64,000 nt of DNA from Burkholderiales bacterium (GCA_022843925.1 JALHMS010000003.1:235878-299877); one strand, 5' to 3'; positions 1 to 8,503 are shown, counted from the stretch's first letter. Translations and numbers: made by a program. The notes: a model not told the origin generated them from the sequence alone.

Positions 1-578
1 CGGACGAGCGCCGCGCAGATCGCACCGAAGGCATGGGTGCCGGCAAGCACGTCGGCCGCCTGCAGATACGCGGCCCGGGGTTCGGGACCGCCTGCGCGTT
101 CGAGGTCCATCATCCCCGAGATCGCATTGATGAGATGGGCGTACGCCTGCATGCCGGCGAGCGGACCCGTCTGACCGAAACCCGAGATGGAGCAGTAAAC
201 GAGGTCGGGGCGCAACGGTGCGAGGGTGGCGTGATCGAGCCCGTACTTCGCCATGACGCCCGGCGAGAAGTTCTCGACGAGGACATCCGCGCGACGCACC
301 AGATCGAGGATCACGGCGCGCGCGTCGGGATGCGCGAGGTCGACGGCGATGCTGCGCTTGCCGGCGTTCAGCCGGATGAAGTAGCTGCTCTGGTCCGTGC
401 GTCCGGGATCGAGCTGCAGCACGATGTGGCGCACCTCATCGCCCTCGATCGGGCGTTCGACCTTGATGACATCCGCGCCCTGGTCGGCCAGGAGGCGCGT
501 GCAGTACGGGCCCGCCAGCACGCGGGTGAAGTCGAGGACGGTGATGCCGGACAGCAGCTTTTCTCTGGATGGGGGCAT
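1..578 (-). CDS. CaiB/BaiF family CoA-transferase, N-terminal part (cut by window edge)
   Basis: The 192 visible residues match the start of class III CoA-transferases, which move CoA between carboxylic acids in the cytoplasm. Visible signatures are the opening block with LDFTRVLAGPYC at 15-26, DQGADVIKVERP at 32-43, the NAGKRSIAVDL segment at 71-81, and VLVENFSPGVM at 99-109. D176 in the AADVLAG stretch fits the family's nucleophilic aspartate. The start is the ATG whose complement lies at 576-578. The C-terminal half lies left of position 1. The acyl substrate cannot be read from this fragment. The crotonase gene just upstream suggests a shared acyl-CoA pathway (inference). Confidence 0.9.
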   Translation of the reverse strand, partial: MPPSREKLLSGITVLDFTRVLAGPYCTRLLADQGADVIKVERPIEGDEVRHIVLQLDPGRTDQSSYFIRLNAGKRSIAVDLAHPDARAVILDLVRRADVLVENFSPGVMAKYGLDHATLAPLRPDLVYCSISGFGQTGPLAGMQAYAHLINAISGMMDLERAGGPEPRAAYLQAADVLAGTHAFGAICAALV

Positions 579-644
579 GGCGCGGGCCGGTGCGTTTCAA
601 GGGAGCTGAGGGTAACGCACCCGCGCCTGCGGCGACCCTGCCGT

Positions 645-1412
645 TCAGAACTTCGAGAAATCGGCCGGTCGCTTCTCGAAGAACGCGGCCACCGCCTCCT
701 TCACTTCGCCGGAGGCAAGCTGGGCGCGGAAGTGACGACTCTCCTCGGCCATCTGCTCGGCCACGGGCCCCGCCATCGCGCGCTTCATGAGCGCCTTCGA
801 GAGCTGCACCGACTTCGGCGGGAGAGCGGCGATGGCCAACGCGACATCGTTGGCATGCGCGAGGAGTTGGTCGGCGGGCACGATCGCCGTCACGATGCCG
901 GCGGCCAGGGCCTGCTCCGCGGAGAACGGACGCCCGAGGAGCAGCAACTCGGCCGCGCGCTGATAGCCCGCGATCATCGGCAGCAGCAGGCCGGAGGCAG
1001 CCTCGGGGACGAGCCCCAGACGCACGAACGGCAGCTGGAAGCGTGTCCCGGGCGCTGCGTAGACGAAGTCGCAATGGAGCAACATCGTGGTGCCGATACC
1101 CACGGCCGGCCCCCCGACGGCAGCGACGAGTGGCTTGGCCGCTGTCGAGACCGCGCGCAGAAATTGTGCGACGGGCGCATCGTCCCCCTGGTCGGGCCGT
1201 GCCGCGAAGTCGGCGAGATCGTTGCCGGCACTGAAGCAGTCGGGCTCACCGTGGATGAGCACCGCACGGACTGCAGGATCCGCATCGGCACCGCGGAGTG
1301 CGTCGGCGAGCGCCTGGTACATGGCGACCGTGAGCGCGTTCTTCTTGTCCGGCCGGTCGAGGCGGATCCGGGTGATGCGGTCTCGCGTTTCGACGAAGAC
1401 GGGGACGGTCAT
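645..1412 (-). CDS. Enoyl-CoA hydratase/isomerase (crotonase) family protein, isomerase-like active site
   Basis: A 255-residue crotonase-fold protein acting on acyl-CoA thioesters. The oxyanion-hole segments FSAGNDLADF (60-69) and GGPAVGIGTT (100-109) and the C-terminal FFEKRPADF are clear. Aligned from memory with rat enoyl-CoA hydratase, both catalytic glutamates are missing: the Glu144 position is Thr109 and the Glu164 position is Phe129. Glu137 in LGLVPEAAS sits where delta3,delta2-enoyl-CoA isomerases carry their catalytic acid. An enoyl-CoA isomerase is therefore more likely than a hydratase (inference). It lies 66 bases upstream of the CoA-transferase on the same strand, so the two probably share a transcript. 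Confidence 0.9.
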   Translation of the reverse strand: MTVPVFVETRDRITRIRLDRPDKKNALTVAMYQALADALRGADADPAVRAVLIHGEPDCFSAGNDLADFAARPDQGDDAPVAQFLRAVSTAAKPLVAAVGGPAVGIGTTMLLHCDFVYAAPGTRFQLPFVRLGLVPEAASGLLLPMIAGYQRAAELLLLGRPFSAEQALAAGIVTAIVPADQLLAHANDVALAIAALPPKSVQLSKALMKRAMAGPVAEQMAEESRHFRAQLASGEVKEAVAAFFEKRPADFSKF

Positions 1413-1471
1413 GGAGAACTCCGAAAGAAAGGGGCGCGGGGCCTGGCCAGCCCGCCCCGCGCGACGGACGG

Positions 1472-1951
1472 TTACTTCAGATCAGCCGCGGCCGCATCGA
1501 GCCCCGCCTGTGCACACATGCCGTCCTGCTCGGCCGTCACGCCGCTCACGCCGATGGCACCGATGGCCTCGCCGGCGGCGGTCTTGATCGGCAGCCCGCC
1601 TTCGAACGTGGCGACACCGGGCACGTGGGCGATACCGGGCACGCTCTTGGCGATCTCGCCGACGGCCTTCGTCGGGAACGGGAACATGGTCGAGGTGTTG
1701 GCCTTCAACTGGGCGATCTGGATGCTGCCGCGGAAGGCGCCATCCATGCGCTCGAAGTACTTCAGGTTGCCGCCGTCGTCGAGGATGGCGATGTTCACGC
1801 GCCAGCCCTCGGCCTTCGCCTTCGCGACGCAGCCGGCGGCGATCTTCTTCGCGGTGTCGAGGTTGAGGGTGGTCTTCTTGTCCTGGGCGGAAGCCGGGGC
1901 GGCCAATGCGAGGGCGACCGTGGTGGCCGCGGCGAGAATGAAGGTCTTCAT
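1472..1951 (-). CDS. Exported GlcG/HbpS-like (DUF336) protein
   Basis: A 159-residue protein beginning with a Sec signal peptide (MKTFILAAATT...ASAQ, cleavage near residue 22). The rest is a GlcG/HbpS-type domain: AILDDGGNLKYFERMDGA, a GVATFEGGLPIK segment, and the closing GAIGVSG loop before an Ala-rich helix. Family members bind haem or small ligands and are often found near catabolic genes, but most have no proven activity. The start at 1951 is chosen over a longer frame because AGGAG stands just upstream and the signal peptide begins there. It sits 59 bases ahead of the crotonase gene. Role unknown; periplasmic location is an inference from the signal. Confidence 0.85.
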   Translation of the reverse strand: MKTFILAAATTVALALAAPASAQDKKTTLNLDTAKKIAAGCVAKAKAEGWRVNIAILDDGGNLKYFERMDGAFRGSIQIAQLKANTSTMFPFPTKAVGEIAKSVPGIAHVPGVATFEGGLPIKTAAGEAIGAIGVSGVTAEQDGMCAQAGLDAAAADLK

Positions 1952-2036
1952 GGGGGTTCTCCTGGGTCGGATCGGGGCGCGCTCCTGCCTGCGAGACGCC
2001 TCATGACGATAGCAAAGTTCCTGAACGATGTTCATT

Positions 2037-2990
2037 TCAAACATCGACCGCATCGTCCGGACCGATCGATTCCCCGCATTGATGGCAGAACCTTGCGCCC
2101 ACCGGATGCTCGGGATGTCCGCAGGAGGCGCAGCGCGCCGCCTCGTCCGAGGCGAATCGCATGCTGGTCATCTCGGCTGTGACGATGCCGGTCGGCACGG
2201 CGAGCACGCCCCAGCCCATGAGCATCATGGCGGAGGCGATGAGGCGTCCGAGATCGGTGTGGGGCGTGATGTCGCCGAAGCCGACGGTGGTCATCGTCGT
2301 CACGGCCCAGTAGACGGAGATGGGGATGCTCGAGAAGCCGTTCGTCTCGCCTTCCACCACGTACATCACGGTGCCCATGATCACGACGATCATGCCGACG
2401 GCCGAGAGGAACACGAGGATCTTCCGGCGGCTCGCCCGGAGCGCGCTGCCGAGAAAGCGGAACTCCGCGAGGTACGCCGCGAGCTTGAGGATCCGGAACA
2501 CGCGCAGCAGGCGCAGTACGCGCACGTCGATGAGCGCGTGGAGTTCCGGCACGAAGATCGCGAGATACGTGGGCAGCACCGACAGCAGATCGACCACACC
2601 GTAGAAACTGCGGGCGTAGCGTAGCGGTCGGTCGACGCAGGCGAGCCGGGCCACGTACTCGAGCGTGAAGAACAGTGTGATGGCCCATTCCATCACGTCG
2701 AAGAGGTCCCGGTGCTTCCCACCGATCTCGCGGACGCTGTCGAGCATCACGACCGCGACGCTCCCCGCGATGACTGCCAGCAGCGCGAGATCGAAGGCAC
2801 GGCCGGAGGGCGTGTCCGCCTCGAAGATCACTTCATACCATCGCCGCCGCCAGCCACCGGCCGGACGACCGAACATCTCGGCATCGCGCTCGGTGGCGCG
2901 GTGCATGGCGGGGTGGAGCGCGGTGGCCGTTCGATGCCCGGACCGGGGCGGTGGCGCTGCGCCCTGCGCCCGATTGCGTCGTCGCGTCAT
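2037..2990 (-). CDS. Voltage-sensor-type potassium channel with C-terminal zinc ribbon
   Basis: A 317-residue six-helix ion channel of the inner membrane. S1-S3 lie at roughly 66-148, followed by an arginine-rich S4 (RVLRLLRVFRILK, 157-169), then S5, a pore loop with filter TTVGFGD (234-240) and S6 (about 245-272). The GFGD form of the filter still predicts K+ selectivity. The short cytoplasmic tail carries two CxxC pairs (C287/C290 and C302/C305), a small zinc-ribbon knuckle instead of a TrkA/RCK domain. The ATG overlaps the aldolase stop as ATGA (2987-2990), suggesting translational coupling; an internal ATG at residue 39 is a possible alternative. The link to the aldolase is unexplained. 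Confidence 0.88.
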   Translation of the reverse strand: MTRRRNRAQGAAPPPRSGHRTATALHPAMHRATERDAEMFGRPAGGWRRRWYEVIFEADTPSGRAFDLALLAVIAGSVAVVMLDSVREIGGKHRDLFDVMEWAITLFFTLEYVARLACVDRPLRYARSFYGVVDLLSVLPTYLAIFVPELHALIDVRVLRLLRVFRILKLAAYLAEFRFLGSALRASRRKILVFLSAVGMIVVIMGTVMYVVEGETNGFSSIPISVYWAVTTMTTVGFGDITPHTDLGRLIASAMMLMGWGVLAVPTGIVTAEMTSMRFASDEAARCASCGHPEHPVGARFCHQCGESIGPDDAVDV

Positions 2991-3778
2991 CGTCGGTAGT
3001 CGATGCCCTTGCGGTCGAGCATCCGGGTGAGGGCCGCCCACGCCTTGATGTTCTCGGCGCCGCCGTCGCCCAGGAACTGCTCGTAACCTTTCCGCGCGAC
3101 GTCCTCGGGAATCAACGTCAGATCGACCCGCCCGGACGCCATGGCATCGATCTGGATCTGGCAGGAGGTGTCGAGGTAGTACATCGTCTCGAAGGCGTCG
3201 CCCACGGAACTCCCCAGGGCCAGCAGGCCGTGGTTGCGGAGGATCATCGCGTTCGACGTGGGGCCGAGATCGCGGGCGAGGCGCTCGCGTTCGTCGAGTT
3301 CGAGGGCGATGCCTTCGTAGTCGTGGTACGTGAGGATCCCGTAGTGGCGGAGCGAATGCTGGCTGATCGGCAGCAGACCGCAGGCCTGCGCCGACACCGC
3401 CACGCCCGCACGCGTATGCGTGTGGATCACGCAGTTCACCTCGGGGCGCGCCTGGTGGACGCAACCGTGGATGACGAATCCGGCGTAGTTGATGCCGAGC
3501 CCGGTCTCGTCCTCGATGACGTTGCCGGCGTGGTCGATCTTCACGAGCGAGGATGCCGTGATCTCGTCGAACATGAGACCGTACGGGTTGATCAGCATGT
3601 ACTCGCTACCGGGCACGCGCGCGGTGAAGTGCGTGTAGATGAGATCGGTCCACCGGAAGTGCGCCGCGAGCTGATAGGCCGCCGCGAGATCGCAGCGCAC
3701 CTGCCATTCCTCCTCGCTCACGCGCTCGCGCAGGCTGCCCTGCGCCACTGCGCGAAGTCGTGGTGTCTGGTCTGCCAT
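2987..3778 (-). CDS. Class II aldolase/adducin family protein
   Basis: A 263-residue cytoplasmic protein of the metal-dependent class II aldolase/adducin fold (fuculose-phosphate aldolase type). The zinc ligands are visible as HTHTRAG (H119, H121) and NHGLLALG (H183). The INPYGLMFDEITASSLV segment (64-80) fits the phosphate/substrate loop. Many family members of this length are aldolases or decarboxylases of unknown substrate; it could also be an inactive adducin-like relative. The start at 3778 is set by a strong AGGAGG 8 bases upstream. It lies 32 bases behind the PhyH gene and overlaps the K+ channel gene by 4 bases, so the three are probably co-transcribed. Confidence 0.9.
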   Translation of the reverse strand: MADQTPRLRAVAQGSLRERVSEEEWQVRCDLAAAYQLAAHFRWTDLIYTHFTARVPGSEYMLINPYGLMFDEITASSLVKIDHAGNVIEDETGLGINYAGFVIHGCVHQARPEVNCVIHTHTRAGVAVSAQACGLLPISQHSLRHYGILTYHDYEGIALELDERERLARDLGPTSNAMILRNHGLLALGSSVGDAFETMYYLDTSCQIQIDAMASGRVDLTLIPEDVARKGYEQFLGDGGAENIKAWAALTRMLDRKGIDYRR

Positions 3779-3810
3779 GGTCCTGCCTCCTGTGGGGCCT
3801 GTTCCGGGGT

Positions 3811-4659
3811 TCAACCGACGCTGCCGGACGCGACCGCGAGGCCGCGCGCGTAGCGTTGCCACCAGAGCTGGTGGCCGTGGACGAAATCGTTGCGACCGTC
3901 CGTGCGATCGGCGCCGCGCACCAGCAGCAGGGGCTGGTCGGCGATGTCGAACGCACTGCCGCTGCTCCGCTTCACGAGCGATCGATCGTAGTGGGCGGAG
4001 GCCGGCATGTATCGCAGGATGAGCGCCGCACGGCGCTGGCCCGAGCGGTTCGCGAGCGAACCGTGGATGAGGCGCACATCGTGCAGCGACACCTGTCCGG
4101 GATCGAGTTCGACGTTCACCGCGTCGGCCTCGTCGAACTGGTCGCGATCGAGCTCCAGCTTCAGCACGACGTCGTCGCGGTCGGTCACGTGGTGCCGGTA
4201 CAGCGTGTCACGGCGGTGCGAGCCGGGGATGAATCGCATGCAGCCGTTGCCGGTGGAGACCGGGTCGATGGCGATCCATACCGAGCACGTCGAGAGCGGA
4301 CGCATGGGCCAGTACTCGCCGTCCTGGTGCCACGGGACTTCGCGGCCGATGGTGGCCGGCTTGCACAGCACGCGCGTGATCCAGAGCACGAGGTCCGGAC
4401 CGAGCACGCTTTCCACGCAATCGAGCACGCCAGGATGGGTGGCGGCCTCGAGGAACGGGTTCGGGCGACCATCGGGGGACGGTGGGAGCATGTGCGGATT
4501 CGCGAGGTCCTCCTGCGGGACGTCGGTGTAGCCGGCCAGCAGGCCGTCGACGCCCAGCCGCAGACGTGCAAGCAGATCGTCCGGCAGCCGGAACGACGGG
4601 ATCACGTAGCCTCGCTCGCCGTAGTGCGCCAATTCGTGGGTGTCCAGACCCTTCGTCAT
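3811..4659 (-). CDS. Phytanoyl-CoA dioxygenase (PhyH) family protein
   Basis: A 282-residue Fe(II)/2-oxoglutarate-dependent oxygenase. The iron-binding facial triad is visible as WHQDGEYW (H111, D113) and a distal histidine in LIHGSLANRS (H199), with RR at 209-210 placed to bind 2-oxoglutarate. FIPGSH (143-148) is the typical PhyH strand. Bacterial PhyH proteins hydroxylate many substrates, so the substrate is not predictable here. Start at 4659 is the ATG (MTKGLDTHEL) with a GAGGGGAG purine run just ahead. It is first in line with the downstream aldolase and K+ channel genes. Confidence 0.9.
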   Translation of the reverse strand: MTKGLDTHELAHYGERGYVIPSFRLPDDLLARLRLGVDGLLAGYTDVPQEDLANPHMLPPSPDGRPNPFLEAATHPGVLDCVESVLGPDLVLWITRVLCKPATIGREVPWHQDGEYWPMRPLSTCSVWIAIDPVSTGNGCMRFIPGSHRRDTLYRHHVTDRDDVVLKLELDRDQFDEADAVNVELDPGQVSLHDVRLIHGSLANRSGQRRAALILRYMPASAHYDRSLVKRSSGSAFDIADQPLLLVRGADRTDGRNDFVHGHQLWWQRYARGLAVASGSVG

Positions 4660-4733
4660 GCTCCCCTCCCCGGTCGATACCGTTCGGAAGTCCGATGGTA
4701 CGGCAGCCCGCGCGACGTCGACACCCTCTGCGC

Positions 4734-5261
4734 TCACACCCAGCCGAGCGCGCCGAGCGCGGCACCCGCTGCGATCATCGCGAGCAGATGCACGCGCGTG
4801 CGCCACGCGAGAAGCGCGGCGACAAGCGTCAGCACGACGTGCGACCAGCCCGGTGCCTGCACAGTGAGGATCCATCCCGTCGCCACCAGCAGTCCGATCA
4901 CGAGGGGCGCCATCCCGGCCTTGAACGCCCGGACGGCACGCCAGTCCTGCCGCGCATGGCCCCAGCGCGAGACGACGAGCGCGAGCGTTGTCGCAGGCAG
5001 CATGATCCCGCAGAGCGTTGCCGCGACGCCGGCGAGGCCCGCCGCCTGGTACCCCATCACCGCGACGAACAGGATGTTGGGTCCGGGCGCGGCCTGCGCG
5101 ATCGCGATCGATGCCGTGAACTGCGCATCGGTGAGCGCGCCCATGTCGGACACGAGCACCCGGTGCATCTCCGGCGCGACGGTGATGGCCCCGCCGATCG
5201 AGAGCAGCGAGAACACGAGGAAGTGGCCGAACAGCGCGAGGAGATCCGGACCGGCGTTCAT
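4734..5261 (-). CDS. Chromate transporter, second half-subunit
   Basis: A 175-residue inner-membrane protein of the short-chain CHR family, about half the length of fused ChrA. The FSLLSIGGA start and the QAAPGPN loop (the conserved PGP of CHR proteins) are clear, with about five to six hydrophobic helices. CHR proteins export chromate or related oxyanions. Its start codon overlaps the stop of the other half (ATGA at 5258-5261), so the two are probably made together and pair in the membrane. The real substrate is uncertain without a chromate-linked regulator. Confidence 0.9.
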   Translation of the reverse strand: MNAGPDLLALFGHFLVFSLLSIGGAITVAPEMHRVLVSDMGALTDAQFTASIAIAQAAPGPNILFVAVMGYQAAGLAGVAATLCGIMLPATTLALVVSRWGHARQDWRAVRAFKAGMAPLVIGLLVATGWILTVQAPGWSHVVLTLVAALLAWRTRVHLLAMIAAGAALGALGWV

Positions 5262-5839
5262 GCACGCGCCTCGCCATCGAGGCGCCGCCAGGCGAATGCG
5301 CAGGCAAGCACCCCGAAGCCCGGCAGCACCACGAGCAGCGGCCATCGCATGACCGCGACCGCGGCGAACGTCGCCACCAGGAGCCCGACGGACACCGGGA
5401 CGCCCATCGGATTGCGGCGCAGCGCGTCGGCGAGCTTGAGCCCCGTGCCGACGATCAGCCCCGCCGATACCGCTCCCATGCCGCGCAGCGCGCCTGAGAC
5501 TGCCGGATGCACTGAGAACTGCGCATAGAGCGCGGTGAGCGCGAGAACGAGCACGAGCGGCACGACCAGCATCCCGGCCATGGCGGCGAACGCACCGCGC
5601 CATCCGAAGAACCGGTCACCCACCATCAACGCGACGTTGACCACATTGGGGCCGGGCAGCACCTGGGCGACGGCCATCGATTCCACGAACTGATCGACCG
5701 TGAGCCAGCGCTTCTCGTCGCACAGGACGCGCTGCGTGATGGCGAGCACGCCGCCGAAACCCTGGAGCGCGAGCCAGTTGAAGGTGAGGAAGAGATCGCG
5801 CGGCGACGCCGGCCGCGCGAGTTCGTCGACCTCAGCCAT
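5258..5839 (-). CDS. Chromate transporter, first half-subunit
   Basis: A 193-residue half-size CHR family membrane protein. It carries LFLTFNWLALQGFGGV near the N terminus and the QVLPGPN motif in the first hairpin, the mirror of the motif in the downstream partner. The start at 5839 gives MAEVDELARP, a typical hydrophilic leader. Overlap by 4 bases with the second half indicates a bicistronic, heterodimeric transporter rather than a broken fused gene. No frameshift is needed to explain the arrangement. Confidence 0.88.
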   Translation of the reverse strand: MAEVDELARPASPRDLFLTFNWLALQGFGGVLAITQRVLCDEKRWLTVDQFVESMAVAQVLPGPNVVNVALMVGDRFFGWRGAFAAMAGMLVVPLVLVLALTALYAQFSVHPAVSGALRGMGAVSAGLIVGTGLKLADALRRNPMGVPVSVGLLVATFAAVAVMRWPLLVVLPGFGVLACAFAWRRLDGEARA

Positions 5840-5907
5840 GGATGTCCCGACGCTTGCCGGCGAAGACCGAAACCACCGGTCGAACGGGTGACACGGAGTG
5901 CGCGGGT

Positions 5908-6375
5908 TCAGCTCTGCGCGGGGAGGCGCGTCGCCTGCCACGAGACGAACCGGAGACCGGATGCCCGCTTCACCCAGAGCGCGTGGAACAGGAGGTCCAT
6001 CGACATGGCCTGTCCGCGCGCCGTCACCTCGAACGCAGTGCGTCCGCTGATGACGGCAAGCCCGCCGTAGCAGCGCACGGTCACGTCGCCCAGCGTCATC
6101 CGGTGATAGCGGACGGCGCCGGAGCGCATCGATTCGATGAAGCTCGCCTTGGTATCGACGGCCGTGCTCGAGTGGATGTACACGAGGTCGTCGGCGAAAA
6201 GCTGCGCCATCGCGGCGAAGTCGTTGGACGTCTGCGCCGCGTACCGGGCAGCTTCGGCAGCCAGCGCCTCCTCGACGGTGACCTCGGCATCGCAAGGCAC
6301 CGGTCCGCTACCCGGCTGCAGCACGTGCAGGCGGAGCATCGACCAGACCGACTGCATGAGGCGCGTCCACATCAT
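5908..6375 (-). CDS. NTF2-like / SnoaL-like (DUF4440) protein
   Basis: A 155-residue protein with the cone-shaped NTF2-like fold typical of DUF4440: EAARYAAQTSNDFAAMAQLFADDLVYIHSS early, then paired strands ending FHALWVKRASGLRFVSWQAT. Family members serve as small enzymes or binding proteins; nothing shows a specific reaction. The start at 6375 follows a GGGGAG stretch. It stands alone between the chromate genes and nnrU on the same strand. Confidence 0.8.
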   Translation of the reverse strand: MMWTRLMQSVWSMLRLHVLQPGSGPVPCDAEVTVEEALAAEAARYAAQTSNDFAAMAQLFADDLVYIHSSTAVDTKASFIESMRSGAVRYHRMTLGDVTVRCYGGLAVISGRTAFEVTARGQAMSMDLLFHALWVKRASGLRFVSWQATRLPAQS

Positions 6376-6448
6376 TCTCGTCTCCCCGTTCGCCGCGGCA
6401 TCGTGCCTTTCCGAATATGCCGGAGGGCCCGTCGAAGCGTCAATGCGA

Positions 6449-7027
6449 TCAGCCGAACGGACTCACCCCGATGAGGCGGAGGTGCAGCACGGCCGCGAAG
6501 ACACCGTACGCGACGAGCCCCACCGCAATGGTGATGATGCTGCGACTCGCCCCCGCCACCGCGTAGCGACGGCCGTCGGCGCGATCGCGACGACGCGACG
6601 CGCTGAAGTCCAGCACCGCCCAGACGAGGAAGGCGCCGAAGAGGACGATGTCACCCAGGCGACCATTGGAGAGCAGGTGCGCGATCGCCCAGACCTTCGC
6701 GCCGAGCACCATGGGATGCCCGACCGCCGCCTTGATGCGGTTCCCCGGCACATAGGCGGCCACGACCAGGACGAACGAAGGGATCATGAGGAGCGCGGCC
6801 AGATGCCGCGTCCAGATGGGCGGATTCCAGACAACGACGGGATCGATGCGCGTCTGCCCGTAGCCCCACACGAGGAGGACGAATCCGGCGACCGAAGCCA
6901 CCGAGTACAACCCCTTCCAGGCGCCCTCCCCGATCCGCGCGATCTGTCGGTTGCGCCAGTTCTCCGCGAAGATCCGGGTCGAGTGGACACCCAGGAAGAG
7001 GACAAGTCCGAGGACGAGGAAGATCAT
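6449..7027 (-). CDS. NnrU family membrane protein
   Basis: A 192-residue inner-membrane protein with about five to six hydrophobic helices. VLFLGVHSTRIFAENWR near the start and GHPMVLGAKVWAIAHLLSNG (104-123) are hallmark NnrU/isoprenylcysteine-methyltransferase-like segments. NnrU was named for its link to nitric-oxide reduction genes, but no denitrification gene is near. Its role here is unknown. The ATG at 7027 lacks a clear Shine-Dalgarno sequence. Confidence 0.85.
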   Translation of the reverse strand: MIFLVLGLVLFLGVHSTRIFAENWRNRQIARIGEGAWKGLYSVASVAGFVLLVWGYGQTRIDPVVVWNPPIWTRHLAALLMIPSFVLVVAAYVPGNRIKAAVGHPMVLGAKVWAIAHLLSNGRLGDIVLFGAFLVWAVLDFSASRRRDRADGRRYAVAGASRSIITIAVGLVAYGVFAAVLHLRLIGVSPFG

Positions 7028-7114
7028 GATCGGCGCATCCGCAATGAGGTTCGTGGAGGAAAGCCTGGATCGGCACGCGGCGGGAAACGAGGCGCCCGAC
7101 GTTGCACCGACCGC

Positions 7115-8503
7115 TCAATACTTGTTCGGGTTCGCGTAGTTCTCGAAGCGCGTGTTCTCGCCGCGGAACGTGAGCCGCACCGTCCCGATGGGACCATTCC
7201 GCTGCTTGCCGATGATGATCTCCGCGACGCCCTTGTCCGGGCTGTCCGGGTTGTACACCTCGTCGCGGTAGATGAAGAGGATCACGTCGGCATCCTGCTC
7301 GATGGCACCGGACTCGCGAAGGTCCGACATCACCGGTCGCTTGTTCGGGCGCTGTTCCAGGCTGCGGTTCAACTGCGAGAGCGCCACGACCGGCACGTTG
7401 AGTTCCTTCGCCAGCGCCTTCAGTCCGCGGGATATCTCGGAGATCTCGGTCGCGCGGTTCTCGCCCTGCGAACTGGAGGACATCAGTTGCAGGTAGTCGA
7501 GCACGATGAGACCGAGCTTGCCGTACTGCCGGTGCAGGCGACGGGCACGGGCCCGCACTTCCAGCGCGTTCAGCGCGGGGGTCTCGTCGATGTGCATGGG
7601 GCAGTCGTTCAGACGCCCGACAGCCTGCGTGAGGCGCTGCCAGTCGTCGTCCTGCAGGCGGCCGGTACGCAGGCGGTGCTGATCGAGCCGACCGATGGAG
7701 CCGATGAGACGCATCACCAGCTGCGTCGCCGCCATTTCCATGCTGAACACGGCAACCGGCAGGCCCGCCTCGAGCGCGACGTTCTCGGCGATGTTGAGCG
7801 AAAGCGCCGTCTTGCCCATCGACGGGCGGCCCGCGACGATGACGAGGTCGCCGGGCTGCAGACCGGAGGTCATCTCATCGAGATCGGTGTAACCCGTCGG
7901 CACGCCGGTGACATCGCTTGCGTTGTCTCGGTTGTAGAGCATGTCGATGCGCTCCACCACCTGCGTGAGGAGCTGCGGCATCGCCAGGAACCCCTGCTTG
8001 CCGCGCGATCCCGCCTCGGCGATCTCGAAGACGCGCGACTCGGCCTCGTCGAGCAACTGCCCCGGTTCACGACCGCCGGGGTTGTAAGCGGAGTCGGCGA
8101 TGGCCGTCCCCACCGCGGCCAACTGGCGCATCACGGCGCGCTCTCGCACGATCTCGGCATACCGCCGGATGTTGGCTGCAGACGGTGTGTTCTGCGCGAG
8201 CGCTGCGATGTACGCGAGGCCGCCGACCTCTTCGAGCTCGTTGCTGCGTTCGAGGCTCTCGGCGACGGTGAGCGCATCGGCCGGACGCGACAGCTCGATC
8301 ATCTTCGAGATGTGGTGCCAGATCAGCCGATGGTCCGCGCGATAGAAATCGGACTCGCCCAGGAAGTCGCCGATGCGGTCCCAGGCACCGTTGTCCAGCA
8401 GCAGACCGCCGAGCACCGACTGCTCCGCCTCCACGGAATTCGGAGGGACGCGGATGCTGTCGATGGCAGGGTCGGAATGCAGATGACTGACGGCTTGCGC
8501 CAT
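7115..8503 (-). CDS. dnaB: Replicative DNA helicase DnaB
   Basis: A 462-residue hexameric 5'-3' helicase of the replication fork. The N-terminal primase-interacting domain runs to about 125, followed by a linker and the RecA-like motor with Walker A GRPSMGKT (225-232), LIVLDYLQLM (Walker B) and the DLRESGAIEQDAD motif. Full length, no intein. It lies downstream of rplI as in most betaproteobacteria, but a strong terminator lies between them, so it probably has its own promoter in the 186-base gap. Confidence 0.98.
   Translation of the reverse strand: MAQAVSHLHSDPAIDSIRVPPNSVEAEQSVLGGLLLDNGAWDRIGDFLGESDFYRADHRLIWHHISKMIELSRPADALTVAESLERSNELEEVGGLAYIAALAQNTPSAANIRRYAEIVRERAVMRQLAAVGTAIADSAYNPGGREPGQLLDEAESRVFEIAEAGSRGKQGFLAMPQLLTQVVERIDMLYNRDNASDVTGVPTGYTDLDEMTSGLQPGDLVIVAGRPSMGKTALSLNIAENVALEAGLPVAVFSMEMAATQLVMRLIGSIGRLDQHRLRTGRLQDDDWQRLTQAVGRLNDCPMHIDETPALNALEVRARARRLHRQYGKLGLIVLDYLQLMSSSSQGENRATEISEISRGLKALAKELNVPVVALSQLNRSLEQRPNKRPVMSDLRESGAIEQDADVILFIYRDEVYNPDSPDKGVAEIIIGKQRNGPIGTVRLTFRGENTRFENYANPNKY

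Noticed and set aside
33..2006. Plus-strand 657-residue open frame
   Set aside because: Antisense to the CoA-transferase, crotonase and GlcG-like genes, all of which have clear family motifs.
4734..5839. Chromate transporter gene broken by frameshift
   Set aside because: Both halves have complete CHR domains, their own PGP motif and an ATGA junction, which fits a natural two-gene heterodimer.
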